The translations under genes and the position numbers were made by a program. The notes beneath the pieces were generated by a model, which was not told where the DNA came from, searched no databases, and saw nothing but the letters and a program-made list of their open reading frames with translations. A DNA stretch of 64,000 bases, taken from Companilactobacillus pabuli (GTDB lineage Bacteria; Bacillota; Bacilli; Lactobacillales; Lactobacillaceae). Positions 56,215 through 64,000 of the stretch are shown here, piece after piece. The stretch spans positions 1,488,001-1,552,000 of the forward strand of contig NZ_CP049366.1 of assembly GCF_014058425.1 (NCBI RefSeq), read 5' to 3'. Each line of letters starts with the position of its first letter. Within the stretch, counting starts at the first letter, position 1.

Positions 56215-56757
56215 TTAGATAGCTCCAATCCATAAATGACTAAGCAAATCAGTCAGAACTGGTGTGCTTTTAATCATTGCTGAAGCTATAAATGAATGTT
56301 CCAAAGCATGTTGAATACCGCTCACAGGCACCATTGCCATCATTAACAAGACCATGAAAATGGCCACGTAAGTAACGACAAAAGCGATGATACCTCCACT
56401 TAGGATATTGATGTCATTATACATTGGAAAATATGTTAAACGCTTGAAATAAAGTCCAGCGAATCTAACGATGATCCAACCAATGAAACATACAAAAATA
56501 AAAGCAAAAGCGCGGTAAAATGCATTATCCAATTCCATACCAACTTTTGTTGAGAAAAAGGCAAACTCACTGCCTAAATTAGCAGAAGGATATGGTACCA
56601 ACATTTCAAATTTAGGCCCCAGTGCCTTAAAAGTCACCAATGCCAAAGCAAAGAATAGTACATATCCGACCGCATAAAATGCCTCCATGGCAAGTCCACG
56701 GCGAGCGCCAATATAAAAACCATATATCAAAAGTAAAATAAGTAACAGACTCAGCAT
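56215..56757 (-). CDS. CvpA-family membrane protein
   Basis: This is a 180-residue protein with four or five hydrophobic helices, starting with one of 12-15 residues and then RRGLAMEAFYAVGYVL, the CvpA/colicin V production family pattern. It is usually found next to mutS2 in Firmicutes, as here. The role in the cell is unclear. Confidence 0.85.
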   Translation of the reverse strand: MLSLLLILLLIYGFYIGARRGLAMEAFYAVGYVLFFALALVTFKALGPKFEMLVPYPSANLGSEFAFFSTKVGMELDNAFYRAFAFIFVCFIGWIIVRFAGLYFKRLTYFPMYNDINILSGGIIAFVVTYVAIFMVLLMMAMVPVSGIQHALEHSFIASAMIKSTPVLTDLLSHLWIGAI

Positions 56758-56821
56758 TATTTCCCCTTACTTCAATCATGCTAAAAAGCGAATTTATAAA
56801 TCATAGGACTAGATACAATCA

Positions 56822-56845
56822 AACGATTGGCGAATGCCAATCGTT
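56822..56845 (-). terminator. hairpin after yrzB, possible terminator
   Basis: AACGATTGG / CCAATCGTT, 9 bp with a 6-base loop; the tail (TGATTGT) has few T, so termination would be partial. Confidence 0.5.
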
Positions 56846-56857
56846 AAGTGTTTTGCT

Positions 56858-57157
56858 TTATTGATCTTCGTCACTTGTGAAGGTGTTCAAAACTTCTTGA
56901 ACCATATCCCATTCCTCTGGATCTTCGATTGGATCTAAATCTCCGGCATCGACATCACCATTTTTGTCAGGTTTAAATGAAAATGCTTGAATCTCAATTT
57001 CCTCATCATCTTCACTAGCCTTAGGATATAGGAATACATATGACTTACCATAGTCGTCTGATTCAAAAGTAAAAAGAATTTTGTAAACTTCTTCATTACC
57101 TTGGTCATCACTTAAAATAACTTCGTCTAAATCTTTTGGTGGTTGTTTTTCACTCAT
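56858..57157 (-). CDS. yrzB: UPF0473/DUF1292 protein (YrzB-like)
   Basis: A 99-residue acidic beta-rich protein with the DUF1292 phrases VYKILFTFESDDYGKSYVFLYP and DPIEDPEEWDMVQEVLNTF. It is always found after ruvX in Firmicutes. Function unknown. The ATG at 57157 follows AAGGTG; the GTG three codons earlier is rejected. Confidence 0.92.
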   Translation of the reverse strand: MSEKQPPKDLDEVILSDDQGNEEVYKILFTFESDDYGKSYVFLYPKASEDDEEIEIQAFSFKPDKNGDVDAGDLDPIEDPEEWDMVQEVLNTFTSDEDQ

Positions 57158-57167
57158 GTTTATCACC

Positions 57168-57602
57168 TTAATTTCGTGTTAGTTTACCTTTAGCATCAAG
57201 ATAATTTTGTAAAATCATCTCAGCGGCAATCTTATCGATAACTTTCTTTCGTTTTTTACGAGACACGTCGGCCTCATCAATCAACATTCTCTCAGCTTGA
57301 ACAGTTGTCAGACGCTCATCGATGAAATCAATTGGTAAATGAAATCTGTCTTCGACCATCTTGCCGTACTCGCGAGATTTTTCTACTCTAGGCCCTTCAG
57401 TATTATTCATGTTTTTGGGCAAGCCTAATACAATTCCTGTGGGTTGCTTTTCTTTGATAATTTCGCCTAATCTATCTAAGCCAAATTCCTCTTTATCCTC
57501 ATTGATACGGATGATCTCCACTCCTTGAGCAGTCCATCCCAATAAATCACTGCAAGCAACACCAACAGTTCTCGAACCAACATCTAAACCTAATAATCTC
57601 AT
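57168..57602 (-). CDS. ruvX: RuvX/YqgF Holliday junction resolvase-like protein
   Basis: This is a 144-residue RNase H-fold protein: [19 protein letters not shown] with the first Asp, [13 protein letters not shown], and [16 protein letters not shown]. The family processes pre-16S rRNA 5' ends and may cut recombination junctions. Its ATG follows directly on the ireB stop, so the two are coupled. Confidence 0.95.
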   Translation of the reverse strand: MRLLGLDVGSRTVGVACSDLLGWTAQGVEIIRINEDKEEFGLDRLGEIIKEKQPTGIVLGLPKNMNNTEGPRVEKSREYGKMVEDRFHLPIDFIDERLTTVQAERMLIDEADVSRKKRKKVIDKIAAEMILQNYLDAKGKLTRN

Positions 57603-57860
57603 TTATTTACCTTGATTGAGATAACTTTTGACTAATTCTTCAATTATCTCGTCTCTTTCATGCTTCAAAATCAAATTACGAGCATCGTTATGTCTTGGAA
57701 TATAAGCTGGATCACCAGAAAGTAGGTATCCAACGATTTGGTTAATTGGGTTATATCCCTTTTCTTCTAGTGATTGGTAAACACTTTGCAGTGTTTCTTT
57801 GACATCTTTGCCCTTGTTTTCATTAAAATCGAAACTCATAGTTTTATCAAGTGAACTCAT
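57603..57860 (-). CDS. ireB: IreB-family regulatory protein (UPF0297)
   Basis: An 85-residue protein: [40 protein letters not shown]. In Enterococcus, IreB is a substrate of the PASTA kinase IreK that lowers cephalosporin resistance. It has conserved Thr residues near the N-terminus; here SSLDKTMSF. It is the first gene of the ireB-ruvX-yrzB trio and follows alaS. Confidence 0.95.
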   Translation of the reverse strand: MSSLDKTMSFDFNENKGKDVKETLQSVYQSLEEKGYNPINQIVGYLLSGDPAYIPRHNDARNLILKHERDEIIEELVKSYLNQGK

Positions 57861-57923
57861 GGCAAACCTCCATCTAACTAAAATTTAAGTGACCGAAAAG
57901 CTTCATTTCAATTATAGCCCACT

Positions 57924-60560
57924 TTATAGAGATTTAATAATATCTTTAGCTAATTGTAACGCATTTGTTAAACCAGCTGGATTCTTACCACCAGCTTGCG
58001 CCATATCTGGACGACCACCGCCGCCACCTTGAATTTCTTTAGATATTTTCTTGATTAAATCTCCAGCTTTGACACCTTTGTCTTGAGCATTTTTATTAAC
58101 TGCTACGACTAGACTGGCTTTGTTATCACCACTAGCACCAAGTACTAAGATATCGGAACTGTTATCATTCTTCCACTTATCAGCTAATTGTCTAAGAGCT
58201 GACATGTCGGCAGGAACAATATTTGAAATGACTTTGTAGCCATTGATTTCTTCCACGTTGTCAAAGACTTCAGCGGATTTTTGATTTGTAAGTTGTGTCT
58301 TTAAGTTTTGGTTATCGCGTTTAAGAGCTTTGATTTCATCAGCCATTTGCGTTGCTCGACTAGGAGCATCTTTTAATTGGTTGACCTTCATATTCTTAGC
58401 TGTCTCTTGCAATGTTTGTAGTTGTTCGTTCAAGTATTCAAAGGCTTCTTCACCAGTTACGGCTTCGATTCTTCTAGTACCTGAACCGATAGCTGATTCA
58501 GAAGTAATCTTGAACAAACCTAGTTCTGAAGTATTACGGGCATGTGTACCACCACAGAATTCTGTTGAATAGTCATCAATTTCAACTACTCGAACAGTGT
58601 CGCCATATTTTTCACTGAAAAGTGCAATAGCGCCCTTCTTCTTCTTAGCTTCTTCAATAGGCAAAACTTCTGTCTTAACAGGAATAGCAGCCCAAATTTT
58701 TTCATTAACAATCTTTTCAAGTTCTGAAATTTGTTCTGGTGTTAATGCAGCATTGCTGTTGAAGTCAAAACGTAAGTAGTCTGGTTCAACTAATGATCCA
58801 GCTTGGTGAGTTCTTGAACTTACAACGTCACGCAAAGCTTGGTCCAACAAGTGAGTAGCTGTGTGATTGTGACGAACTTTTTCACGGAAGTCAGCATCAA
58901 TCTTCAATTGATATTTGGTATCAACGTCAATTTCTGACATGATGTTTACCAAGTGAATATTTTGACCATTTGGTGCATGTTGAACATCAACCACTTCGGC
59001 AACTTGATTACCTTTAAGGTCATAAATATTACCGGCATCGGCAACTTGTCCACCCATTTCAGCATAGAAAGGAGTTGTATCAAAAACTAGTTGAGCTTGA
59101 CCTTCAGTAGCAGACTTCACTTCTTTATCACTAACGATGATGTTCTTCAAAGTACTTTGTGTTTCATTGTGATCATAACCAACGAATTCACTAGGTGTCT
59201 TGATTTCCATCAAAGTTTCATCTTGCATACCCATTGATTGTAAGTTTCCACGGGCTTCACGAGCACGTTGCTTTTGAGCTTCCATGTTTTCCTTGAAACC
59301 AGCTTCATCAACTGACAAACCTTCATCATTAGCATATTCACGAGTTAATTCCATTGGGAAACCGTAAGTATCATAAAGCTTGAAAGCATTAGCACCATCG
59401 ATAACAGTTTCATTTTTCTTACGTAAATCAGCAATAACGCCATTAAGTAGAGCAAGACCAGCATCAAGAGTTTCTGAAAAACGCTTTTCTTCTTGTTGAA
59501 TAGTCTTAGAAATAAATTCTTGTTGTTGGCTAACCTCTGGATAGTAGCTTTCCATGATTTTACCAACGATTGGTGTCAATCTGTATAGGAATGGTCCATT
59601 GATACCAAGTTTCTTACCGTTCAAAACAGCACGTCTGATCAAACGTCTGATAACGTAGCCACGACCTTCGTTTGAAGGCAAAGCTCCATCACCGATAGCA
59701 AAGGAAACCGTTCTAGCGTGGTCAGCGATAATCTTGAATGAAATGTCATTTTCAGCATCTTCGCCATACTTCTTGCCACTAATTTGACCAACATCTTCAA
59801 TCAAAGGCATGAACAAGTCAGTTTCAAAGTTAGTTTTAGTACCTTGAATGATGGAAACTAGACGTTCTAGTCCCATCCCCGTATCAATGTTTTTATGTGG
59901 TTGTTCAACGTATTGACCATTTGGCAAATGATTCAATTCTGAGAACACGATGTTCCAAACTTCTAGATAACGTTCATTTTCGCCACCAGGATAGTTTTCT
60001 GGATCATCTTCAGACAAATTATTAAATGATTGACCACGGTCGTAGAAGATTTCTGAATCAGGACCACAAGGACCTTCACCGATATCCCAGAAATTGTCTT
60101 CAGCTTTTAAGATGTGATCTTGAGGAATTCCTACTTCAGCCCAAAGTTTTTGAGTTTCAGTATCCTTAGGATAAGTTGTCACATACATCTTGTTGACATC
60201 CATGCCAATCCAATCAGGACTTGTTAAGAATTCAAAAGCCCAAGGGATAACTTCTTTCTTGAAGTAATCACCAACTGAAAAGTTACCTAGCATTTCAAAG
60301 AATGTTTGGTGACGAGCTGTTTTACCAACATTTTCAATATCATTTGTTCTGATACACTTTTGAGCATTAGTGATACGTGGATTCTTTGGCACAACTGTAC
60401 CATCAAAATATTTCTTCAAAGTAGCAACACCAGAGTTGATCCATAACAAAGTAGGATCGTCATGTGGAACTAGTGATGCACTAGGTTCAATCATGTGACC
60501 TTTTGATTGGAAAAAGTCTAAAAACATTTTTCTTATTTCAGCACTTGATAAATTCTTCAT
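57924..60560 (-). CDS. alaS: alanyl-tRNA synthetase
   Basis: This is an 878-residue class II synthetase. The N-terminal catalytic part includes GPCGPDSEIF and GLERLVSIIQG. The editing domain has HNHTATH near 563 and CGGTHARNTSELG near 667, which form the zinc site. The C-terminal C-Ala/DHHA1 region ends with the GGGGGRPDMAQAGGK motif. The ATG at 60560 follows GGGGAG; the longer frame to 60632 lies in the T-box leader. It is regulated by an alanine T-box and lies upstream of ireB. Confidence 0.97.
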   Translation of the reverse strand: MKNLSSAEIRKMFLDFFQSKGHMIEPSASLVPHDDPTLLWINSGVATLKKYFDGTVVPKNPRITNAQKCIRTNDIENVGKTARHQTFFEMLGNFSVGDYFKKEVIPWAFEFLTSPDWIGMDVNKMYVTTYPKDTETQKLWAEVGIPQDHILKAEDNFWDIGEGPCGPDSEIFYDRGQSFNNLSEDDPENYPGGENERYLEVWNIVFSELNHLPNGQYVEQPHKNIDTGMGLERLVSIIQGTKTNFETDLFMPLIEDVGQISGKKYGEDAENDISFKIIADHARTVSFAIGDGALPSNEGRGYVIRRLIRRAVLNGKKLGINGPFLYRLTPIVGKIMESYYPEVSQQQEFISKTIQQEEKRFSETLDAGLALLNGVIADLRKKNETVIDGANAFKLYDTYGFPMELTREYANDEGLSVDEAGFKENMEAQKQRAREARGNLQSMGMQDETLMEIKTPSEFVGYDHNETQSTLKNIIVSDKEVKSATEGQAQLVFDTTPFYAEMGGQVADAGNIYDLKGNQVAEVVDVQHAPNGQNIHLVNIMSEIDVDTKYQLKIDADFREKVRHNHTATHLLDQALRDVVSSRTHQAGSLVEPDYLRFDFNSNAALTPEQISELEKIVNEKIWAAIPVKTEVLPIEEAKKKKGAIALFSEKYGDTVRVVEIDDYSTEFCGGTHARNTSELGLFKITSESAIGSGTRRIEAVTGEEAFEYLNEQLQTLQETAKNMKVNQLKDAPSRATQMADEIKALKRDNQNLKTQLTNQKSAEVFDNVEEINGYKVISNIVPADMSALRQLADKWKNDNSSDILVLGASGDNKASLVVAVNKNAQDKGVKAGDLIKKISKEIQGGGGGRPDMAQAGGKNPAGLTNALQLAKDIIKSL

Positions 60561-60572
60561 TTTATCTCCCCA

Positions 60573-60750
60573 AAAAAACGAAAAATCGCTGCATTCCAAG
60601 GACGCCACTGCGCGGTACCACCTTGTTTGCAACGATTTTCGTTAGCCTCTCAACACTTATTATTTACAATTTAAATTGGCAGCATCTTTATATTCAATAT
60701 TTAGGCTTTTTCACCAACTAGCCCTCTCTGCGAAGTACTCAATATAAGAT
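60573..60750 (-). promoter_or_regulatory. T-box riboswitch, tRNA-Ala specific
   Basis: The leader holds the T-box core AAGGTGGTACCGCG and a long terminator, CGAAAATCGTTGCA...TGCAGCGATTTTTCG, with a T7 tail. In stem I, AGAGAG and GGTG...AAAGCC motifs precede GATGCTGCC; GCT at 60681-60683 is the likely Ala specifier. The promoter probably lies near 60765-60795 (TTGATG...TATATC). Confidence 0.9.
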
Positions 60751-60818
60751 ATATCCAAGGAAAATATTAACCATCAACTTAAAAATTGTCAATATTTATA
60801 TCTGAGCTAACTATTAAT

Positions 60819-62159
60819 CTAGCTATTACGTCTTGCATCTCTTTGTTTTCTACGTTCTTGTCTAATCTTGATCTTTCTTTGTTGACGATGTTCTTCATTG
60901 ATCGCCTTTTTGATCTTCTTCTTGTAGCCAGGTTTTTTCTTCGTCTTTTGTTTCTTAACGTAACCAACTAATTTAGTATCAAGTTTTTCTTGATTAGCCT
61001 TACGTGTGAAACGACGATCACGTTCAACTGCTTCAACGATTTCACCATTCTTGATGTCCTTAGGTTCAAAAGTGATACCCATGTGTTCAATAGCATCGAT
61101 CTTGTTTTCCTCACCGGGATCGTACAAAGTAATGGCAATACCTGACATCTTGTTACGACCAGTTCTACCAACACGGTGAACGAAGAAGTCCAAATCGTCA
61201 GGAATTTCAGCATTAATAACATGGGAAACACCGTTGATATCAATTCCACGTGCAGCCAAATCAGTTGCAACTACGAATTGATATTCCATATTTTCAACTT
61301 GTTTCATCGTACGCTTACGTTCTCTAGGTGTTAAACCACCATGGATACGAGCGACTTTGAGACCTTTGTTACGAAGATAATGATAAATTTCGTCAACAGT
61401 CTTCTTAGTATTAGCAAATACTAAGACCAAGTAAGGTTCACCAATCGTCATTAATTGGTAAATAATTTCTTTCTTGTCACGACCGTGTGAGAACATCAAC
61501 CAGTTGTCAACGTTTTTCGGAATAATACTGTTGTTCTTGATCTCAACTCTTTGAGGTCCGTGCATGTATTTCTTCAAGAATGGTTCTAGTTTTTGTGGAA
61601 TTGTAGCTGAAAAGACCATCATTTCACGGTCTTCTGGCAACTTGTCAGTAATCTTGTCGACAACATCCAAGAATCCCATATCTAGGGTCATATCAGCTTC
61701 ATCAATGACGTATCTTTGAACGTTCTCAACGTGTAAAGAATTGTCACTGATAAGGTCCCAAAGTCTTCCGGGAGTACCAATAGCGATTTGTGGTTGGTGA
61801 GCTTCTAGTTTTCTTCTTTGACGATCCCTGTCAGCTCCTCCAACGAAAATAAAGGCATTGTATTCTTCGGGATAGTTTTTCAAAATTGCTTGTGTATCTT
61901 CATAAATTTGGTATGCCAACTCACGGCTAGGTGTCGCAATCAAAAGTTGTACTTCTTGATCACTAGTCAAGGCATTCATTGATGGCAATAAGAAAGCATG
62001 TGTTTTACCAGAACCTGTTTCTGATTGAACAATAATATCCTTCTTCTTGTTGATCAATGAAATTACTGCTTCTTGGACTGGAGTTGGTTCTTCAAAATGT
62101 ATCTCTTTTAATGATTTGTTAATAGCATCATTAAAGTTGTATTGTGAAAATTTAGTCAT
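60819..62159 (-). CDS. DEAD-box RNA helicase (CshB-like)
   Basis: This is a 446-residue protein with all helicase motifs: Q motif (FEEPTPVQEAV), SETGSGKTHAF, TPSRELAYQ, VIDEADMTL, SATIP, and HRVGRTGR. The last 70 residues are very basic (KKKPGYKKKIKK...), as in cold-shock RNA helicases that act on ribosome assembly or mRNA. The ATG directly follows the nrnA stop. The Bacillus CshB/YqfR branch is the likely match at this locus. Confidence 0.92.
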   Translation of the reverse strand: MTKFSQYNFNDAINKSLKEIHFEEPTPVQEAVISLINKKKDIIVQSETGSGKTHAFLLPSMNALTSDQEVQLLIATPSRELAYQIYEDTQAILKNYPEEYNAFIFVGGADRDRQRRKLEAHQPQIAIGTPGRLWDLISDNSLHVENVQRYVIDEADMTLDMGFLDVVDKITDKLPEDREMMVFSATIPQKLEPFLKKYMHGPQRVEIKNNSIIPKNVDNWLMFSHGRDKKEIIYQLMTIGEPYLVLVFANTKKTVDEIYHYLRNKGLKVARIHGGLTPRERKRTMKQVENMEYQFVVATDLAARGIDINGVSHVINAEIPDDLDFFVHRVGRTGRNKMSGIAITLYDPGEENKIDAIEHMGITFEPKDIKNGEIVEAVERDRRFTRKANQEKLDTKLVGYVKKQKTKKKPGYKKKIKKAINEEHRQQRKIKIRQERRKQRDARRNS

Positions 62160-63116
62160 CTATTCACCCTTCTGGTTATATTTAGCTACTAAGTCTTTTA
62201 GTTCTTCAAACATTTGTTTTACTTCATCAAGATCTTTGGCAGTTGCTCCACTAGCAAGTGGGTGTCCGCCACCATTGTGATTTTTGGCTAGTTCATTAAT
62301 GATTGGTCCTTGAGAACGCAAGTGCATTCTGAAAGTTCCGTCGTCCTTTTGAACAGCTTCCATCCATGAACAAACTTCCTTCAAACGACCTGGTGTAGAA
62401 ACGACTGAATTAGCTTGTTCTTGATTGATACCAAGTTTCTTCATCATATCAAGGTCGATCACGGCGTAGGCTGCACCGGTAGAATCGATTTGTAAAATAT
62501 CGAATAAGACTCCTTGAAGTTTGGCTTGTTTTAAAGTGATCTCGTTCATCTTGTTGTTAATTGCTGCTGTATCAACGCCCAAAGCGATAAATTTACCACC
62601 GACACGCATTGTATGTTCTGTAGTTGCTGGATACAAGAATCTTCCTGTATCACCAACGATTCCAGCGTATAAGTAATAAGCGACTTCTTTAGTCAAAGTC
62701 AATTCAGAACTGCTGTCGATCAAGTCAGCGATAATTTCTGAACTAGAACTAGCATCAGTATTAACAAAAAGTTGATCTCCATAAGCATCATCATTAGGAT
62801 GGTGGTCGATTTTGATCAAGTAAGCTCCATCATCAAAACGTTGATCGTCAATTCTTGGTCGATTGGCAGTATCTGTAACGATTACCAAAGCACCCTTGTA
62901 GTCTTCATTAGTTACTTCTTGAACTGTTGAAAGCCACTTCAAACCTTCAGTGTTGTTACCACCAATTAAAACATTTTTTTCTGGAAATGCTTGGCGAATG
63001 GCTGTGGCTAAACCAGCTTGAGATCCCAATGCATCAGGATCAGGATTTTGATGACGTAGAATGATAATTCTATCATATTTTTTGATTGTTGCAATTATTT
63101 GCGCAAAGCTATTCAT
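62160..63116 (-). CDS. nrnA: DHH-family phosphoesterase, NrnA-type
   Basis: This is a 318-residue bifunctional oligoribonuclease and pAp phosphatase by family. The DHH domain has RHQNPDPDALGSQ with metal ligands, VTDTANRPRI and the signature DHHPND. The DHHA1 domain has LRSQGPIINELAKNHNGGGHPLASGA. It degrades 2-5 nt RNA and pAp, complementing a missing Orn. It overlaps dinB by 8 bases and abuts the helicase gene. Confidence 0.93.
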   Translation of the reverse strand: MNSFAQIIATIKKYDRIIILRHQNPDPDALGSQAGLATAIRQAFPEKNVLIGGNNTEGLKWLSTVQEVTNEDYKGALVIVTDTANRPRIDDQRFDDGAYLIKIDHHPNDDAYGDQLFVNTDASSSSEIIADLIDSSSELTLTKEVAYYLYAGIVGDTGRFLYPATTEHTMRVGGKFIALGVDTAAINNKMNEITLKQAKLQGVLFDILQIDSTGAAYAVIDLDMMKKLGINQEQANSVVSTPGRLKEVCSWMEAVQKDDGTFRMHLRSQGPIINELAKNHNGGGHPLASGATAKDLDEVKQMFEELKDLVAKYNQKGE

Positions 63117-64000
63117 ACTTGTCCTCCTTATAAGACAAATTCAAAGAGACTTCCTCATATGACAATGGGTCAAGATTAGTGACCGTAATCCCCAAGAGGC
63201 GAATCTTTTGATCAGTTACCTTTAATTTATCATAAATATCTTTGGCAACACGATAAATTTCTGATTTTGTTTGGACATAATCTTGAAAACTCATTCGTTT
63301 AGTGATCGTTTCAAAGTCAGAATTTCGTAATTTTAAAACGACTGTCTTACCGTGCTGACGTTTTTTTCTTAAATCTTGACTGACTAATTCAGCCAAAAAA
63401 TCCAATTCCTGATAAATTTGTTCTTCGGTAACTAAATTACGATTATAAGTCCGTTCTCGACCGATCGATTTGCGCAAACGATGTCCTTCAACTGGAGAAT
63501 CATCGATACCGTGGACACGTTTATAAATTACGTAACCCATCTTGCCAAATTTTTGTAAAAACGTATCTTGATCGAGATTTTGTAAATCCTCACCAGTATA
63601 AATATCCATCTCGTGAAGTTTTTCTTGCATAGCTTTGCCGATACCGTTAAATTTTTCGATTGGAATCGGCTTGAGGAATTCTTTAGCATACTTACCCAAT
63701 ATAATCGTTCGGCCAAAAGGTTTGCGATAATCAGAAGCCATCTTAGCTAAGAATTTGTTATAAGAAATACCGACAGAACAAGTTAAATTCGTTTCTTTGA
63801 CGATTCGTTGTTGAATGTAATTGGCAATCTTGATTGTGTTAGTTTCATTGAGTTTATTTTTGGTGACATCTAAGTAGGCTTCATCCAAAGCGACTGATTG
63901 ATAGTTGTCCGTCACGTCCGCAAAAATATCATGAATTTGATTGGAAACATTACGATACAATTCAAAATTCGGTGGCGTGATGACTAGTTTTTCTTTAGGA
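63109..64000 (-). CDS. dinB: DNA polymerase IV (DinB), N-terminus beyond window
   Basis: This is a Y-family translesion polymerase. The frame is open to the window edge with KEKLVITPPNFELYRNVSNQ, as in full-length DinB, so about 70-80 N-terminal residues (first catalytic Asp) are missing. Seen are the catalytic pair in ALDEAYLDVT, CSVGISYNKFLAKMASDYRKP, the helix-hairpin-helix FNGIGKAMQEKL, and the little finger domain. It likely forms an operon with nrnA and the helicase. Confidence 0.95.
   Translation of the reverse strand, partial: PKEKLVITPPNFELYRNVSNQIHDIFADVTDNYQSVALDEAYLDVTKNKLNETNTIKIANYIQQRIVKETNLTCSVGISYNKFLAKMASDYRKPFGRTIILGKYAKEFLKPIPIEKFNGIGKAMQEKLHEMDIYTGEDLQNLDQDTFLQKFGKMGYVIYKRVHGIDDSPVEGHRLRKSIGRERTYNRNLVTEEQIYQELDFLAELVSQDLRKKRQHGKTVVLKLRNSDFETITKRMSFQDYVQTKSEIYRVAKDIYDKLKVTDQKIRLLGITVTNLDPLSYEEVSLNLSYKEDKYE

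Noticed and set aside
60561-60632. N-terminal extension of AlaS (24 codons)
   Set aside because: It covers the T-box core and terminator; the conserved N-terminus starts at 60560.

Overview
The window looks like an ordinary chromosomal stretch of a low-GC Gram-positive bacterium of the Lactobacillaceae. The Companilactobacillus (former Lactobacillus alimentarius/farciminis) group is my best guess. The pointers are an S_MK (SAM-III) leader on metK, the ccpA/pepQ and yunD-yutD-yutF gene neighbourhoods, PepV, T-box leaders on leuS and alaS, AGGAGG-type ribosome binding sites and A+T-rich DNA. The genus is inference; the 16S gene in the window would settle it. I see no prophage, plasmid gene, CRISPR array or recognisable defence island. 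The only mobile element is one intact IS3-family copy.

Layout. 1-3.9 kb: end of nnrD, a MurJ-type flippase, and the IS, which sits inside the leuS terminator. 3.9-12.1 kb: leuS with its T-box, a LysM glucosaminidase, a PAP2 phosphatase, a DHA2-type MFS pump, metK with its S_MK riboswitch and an unknown membrane protein. 12.1-19.4 kb: tRNA-Val and tRNA-Glu, an alkyladenine glycosylase, a P1B metal ATPase, the class III ribonucleotide reductase nrdD-nrdG behind two NrdR-type boxes, and an unknown MFS-like membrane protein. 19.5-29.4 kb: a complete N-acetyl-branch DAP/lysine pathway. lysA-dapD-deacetylase-dapA-dapB-patA-asd lie behind a lysine riboswitch, and lysC-dapF are divergent with their own promoter. 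29.5-35.1 kb: an rRNA operon on the minus strand with tandem promoters, 16S-23S-5S, then tRNA-Asn, tRNA-Ser and, separately terminated, tRNA-Arg.

35.2-44.6 kb: an S1-domain regulator, ferredoxin-NADP reductase, DedA protein, the yunD-yutD-yutF-TIGR01906 operon with two upstream genes, an exported glycerophosphodiesterase and PepV. 44.7-53.3 kb: PBP1A, a small membrane protein, ccpA/pepQ divergent around a cre site, a possible structured RNA, ytxH/DUF948 genes, rdgB-murI and yslB. 53.4-64 kb, all on the minus strand: trxA, mutS2, cvpA, the ireB-ruvX-yrzB trio, alaS with its T-box, a DEAD-box helicase, nrnA and dinB (cut by the window end).

Much of the content serves cell wall and amino acid supply. 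DAP and lysine synthesis, MurI, MurJ, PBP1A and the glucosaminidase supply and remodel peptidoglycan. Regulation is largely by RNA leaders: two T-boxes, one S_MK and one L-box. The best leads for a second look are the IS captured in the leuS terminator, NrdR boxes lying inside a terminator-like palindrome, a conserved-looking hairpin element at 50.4 kb, and an AAG glycosylase whose start is shifted by one base relative to the best ATG.
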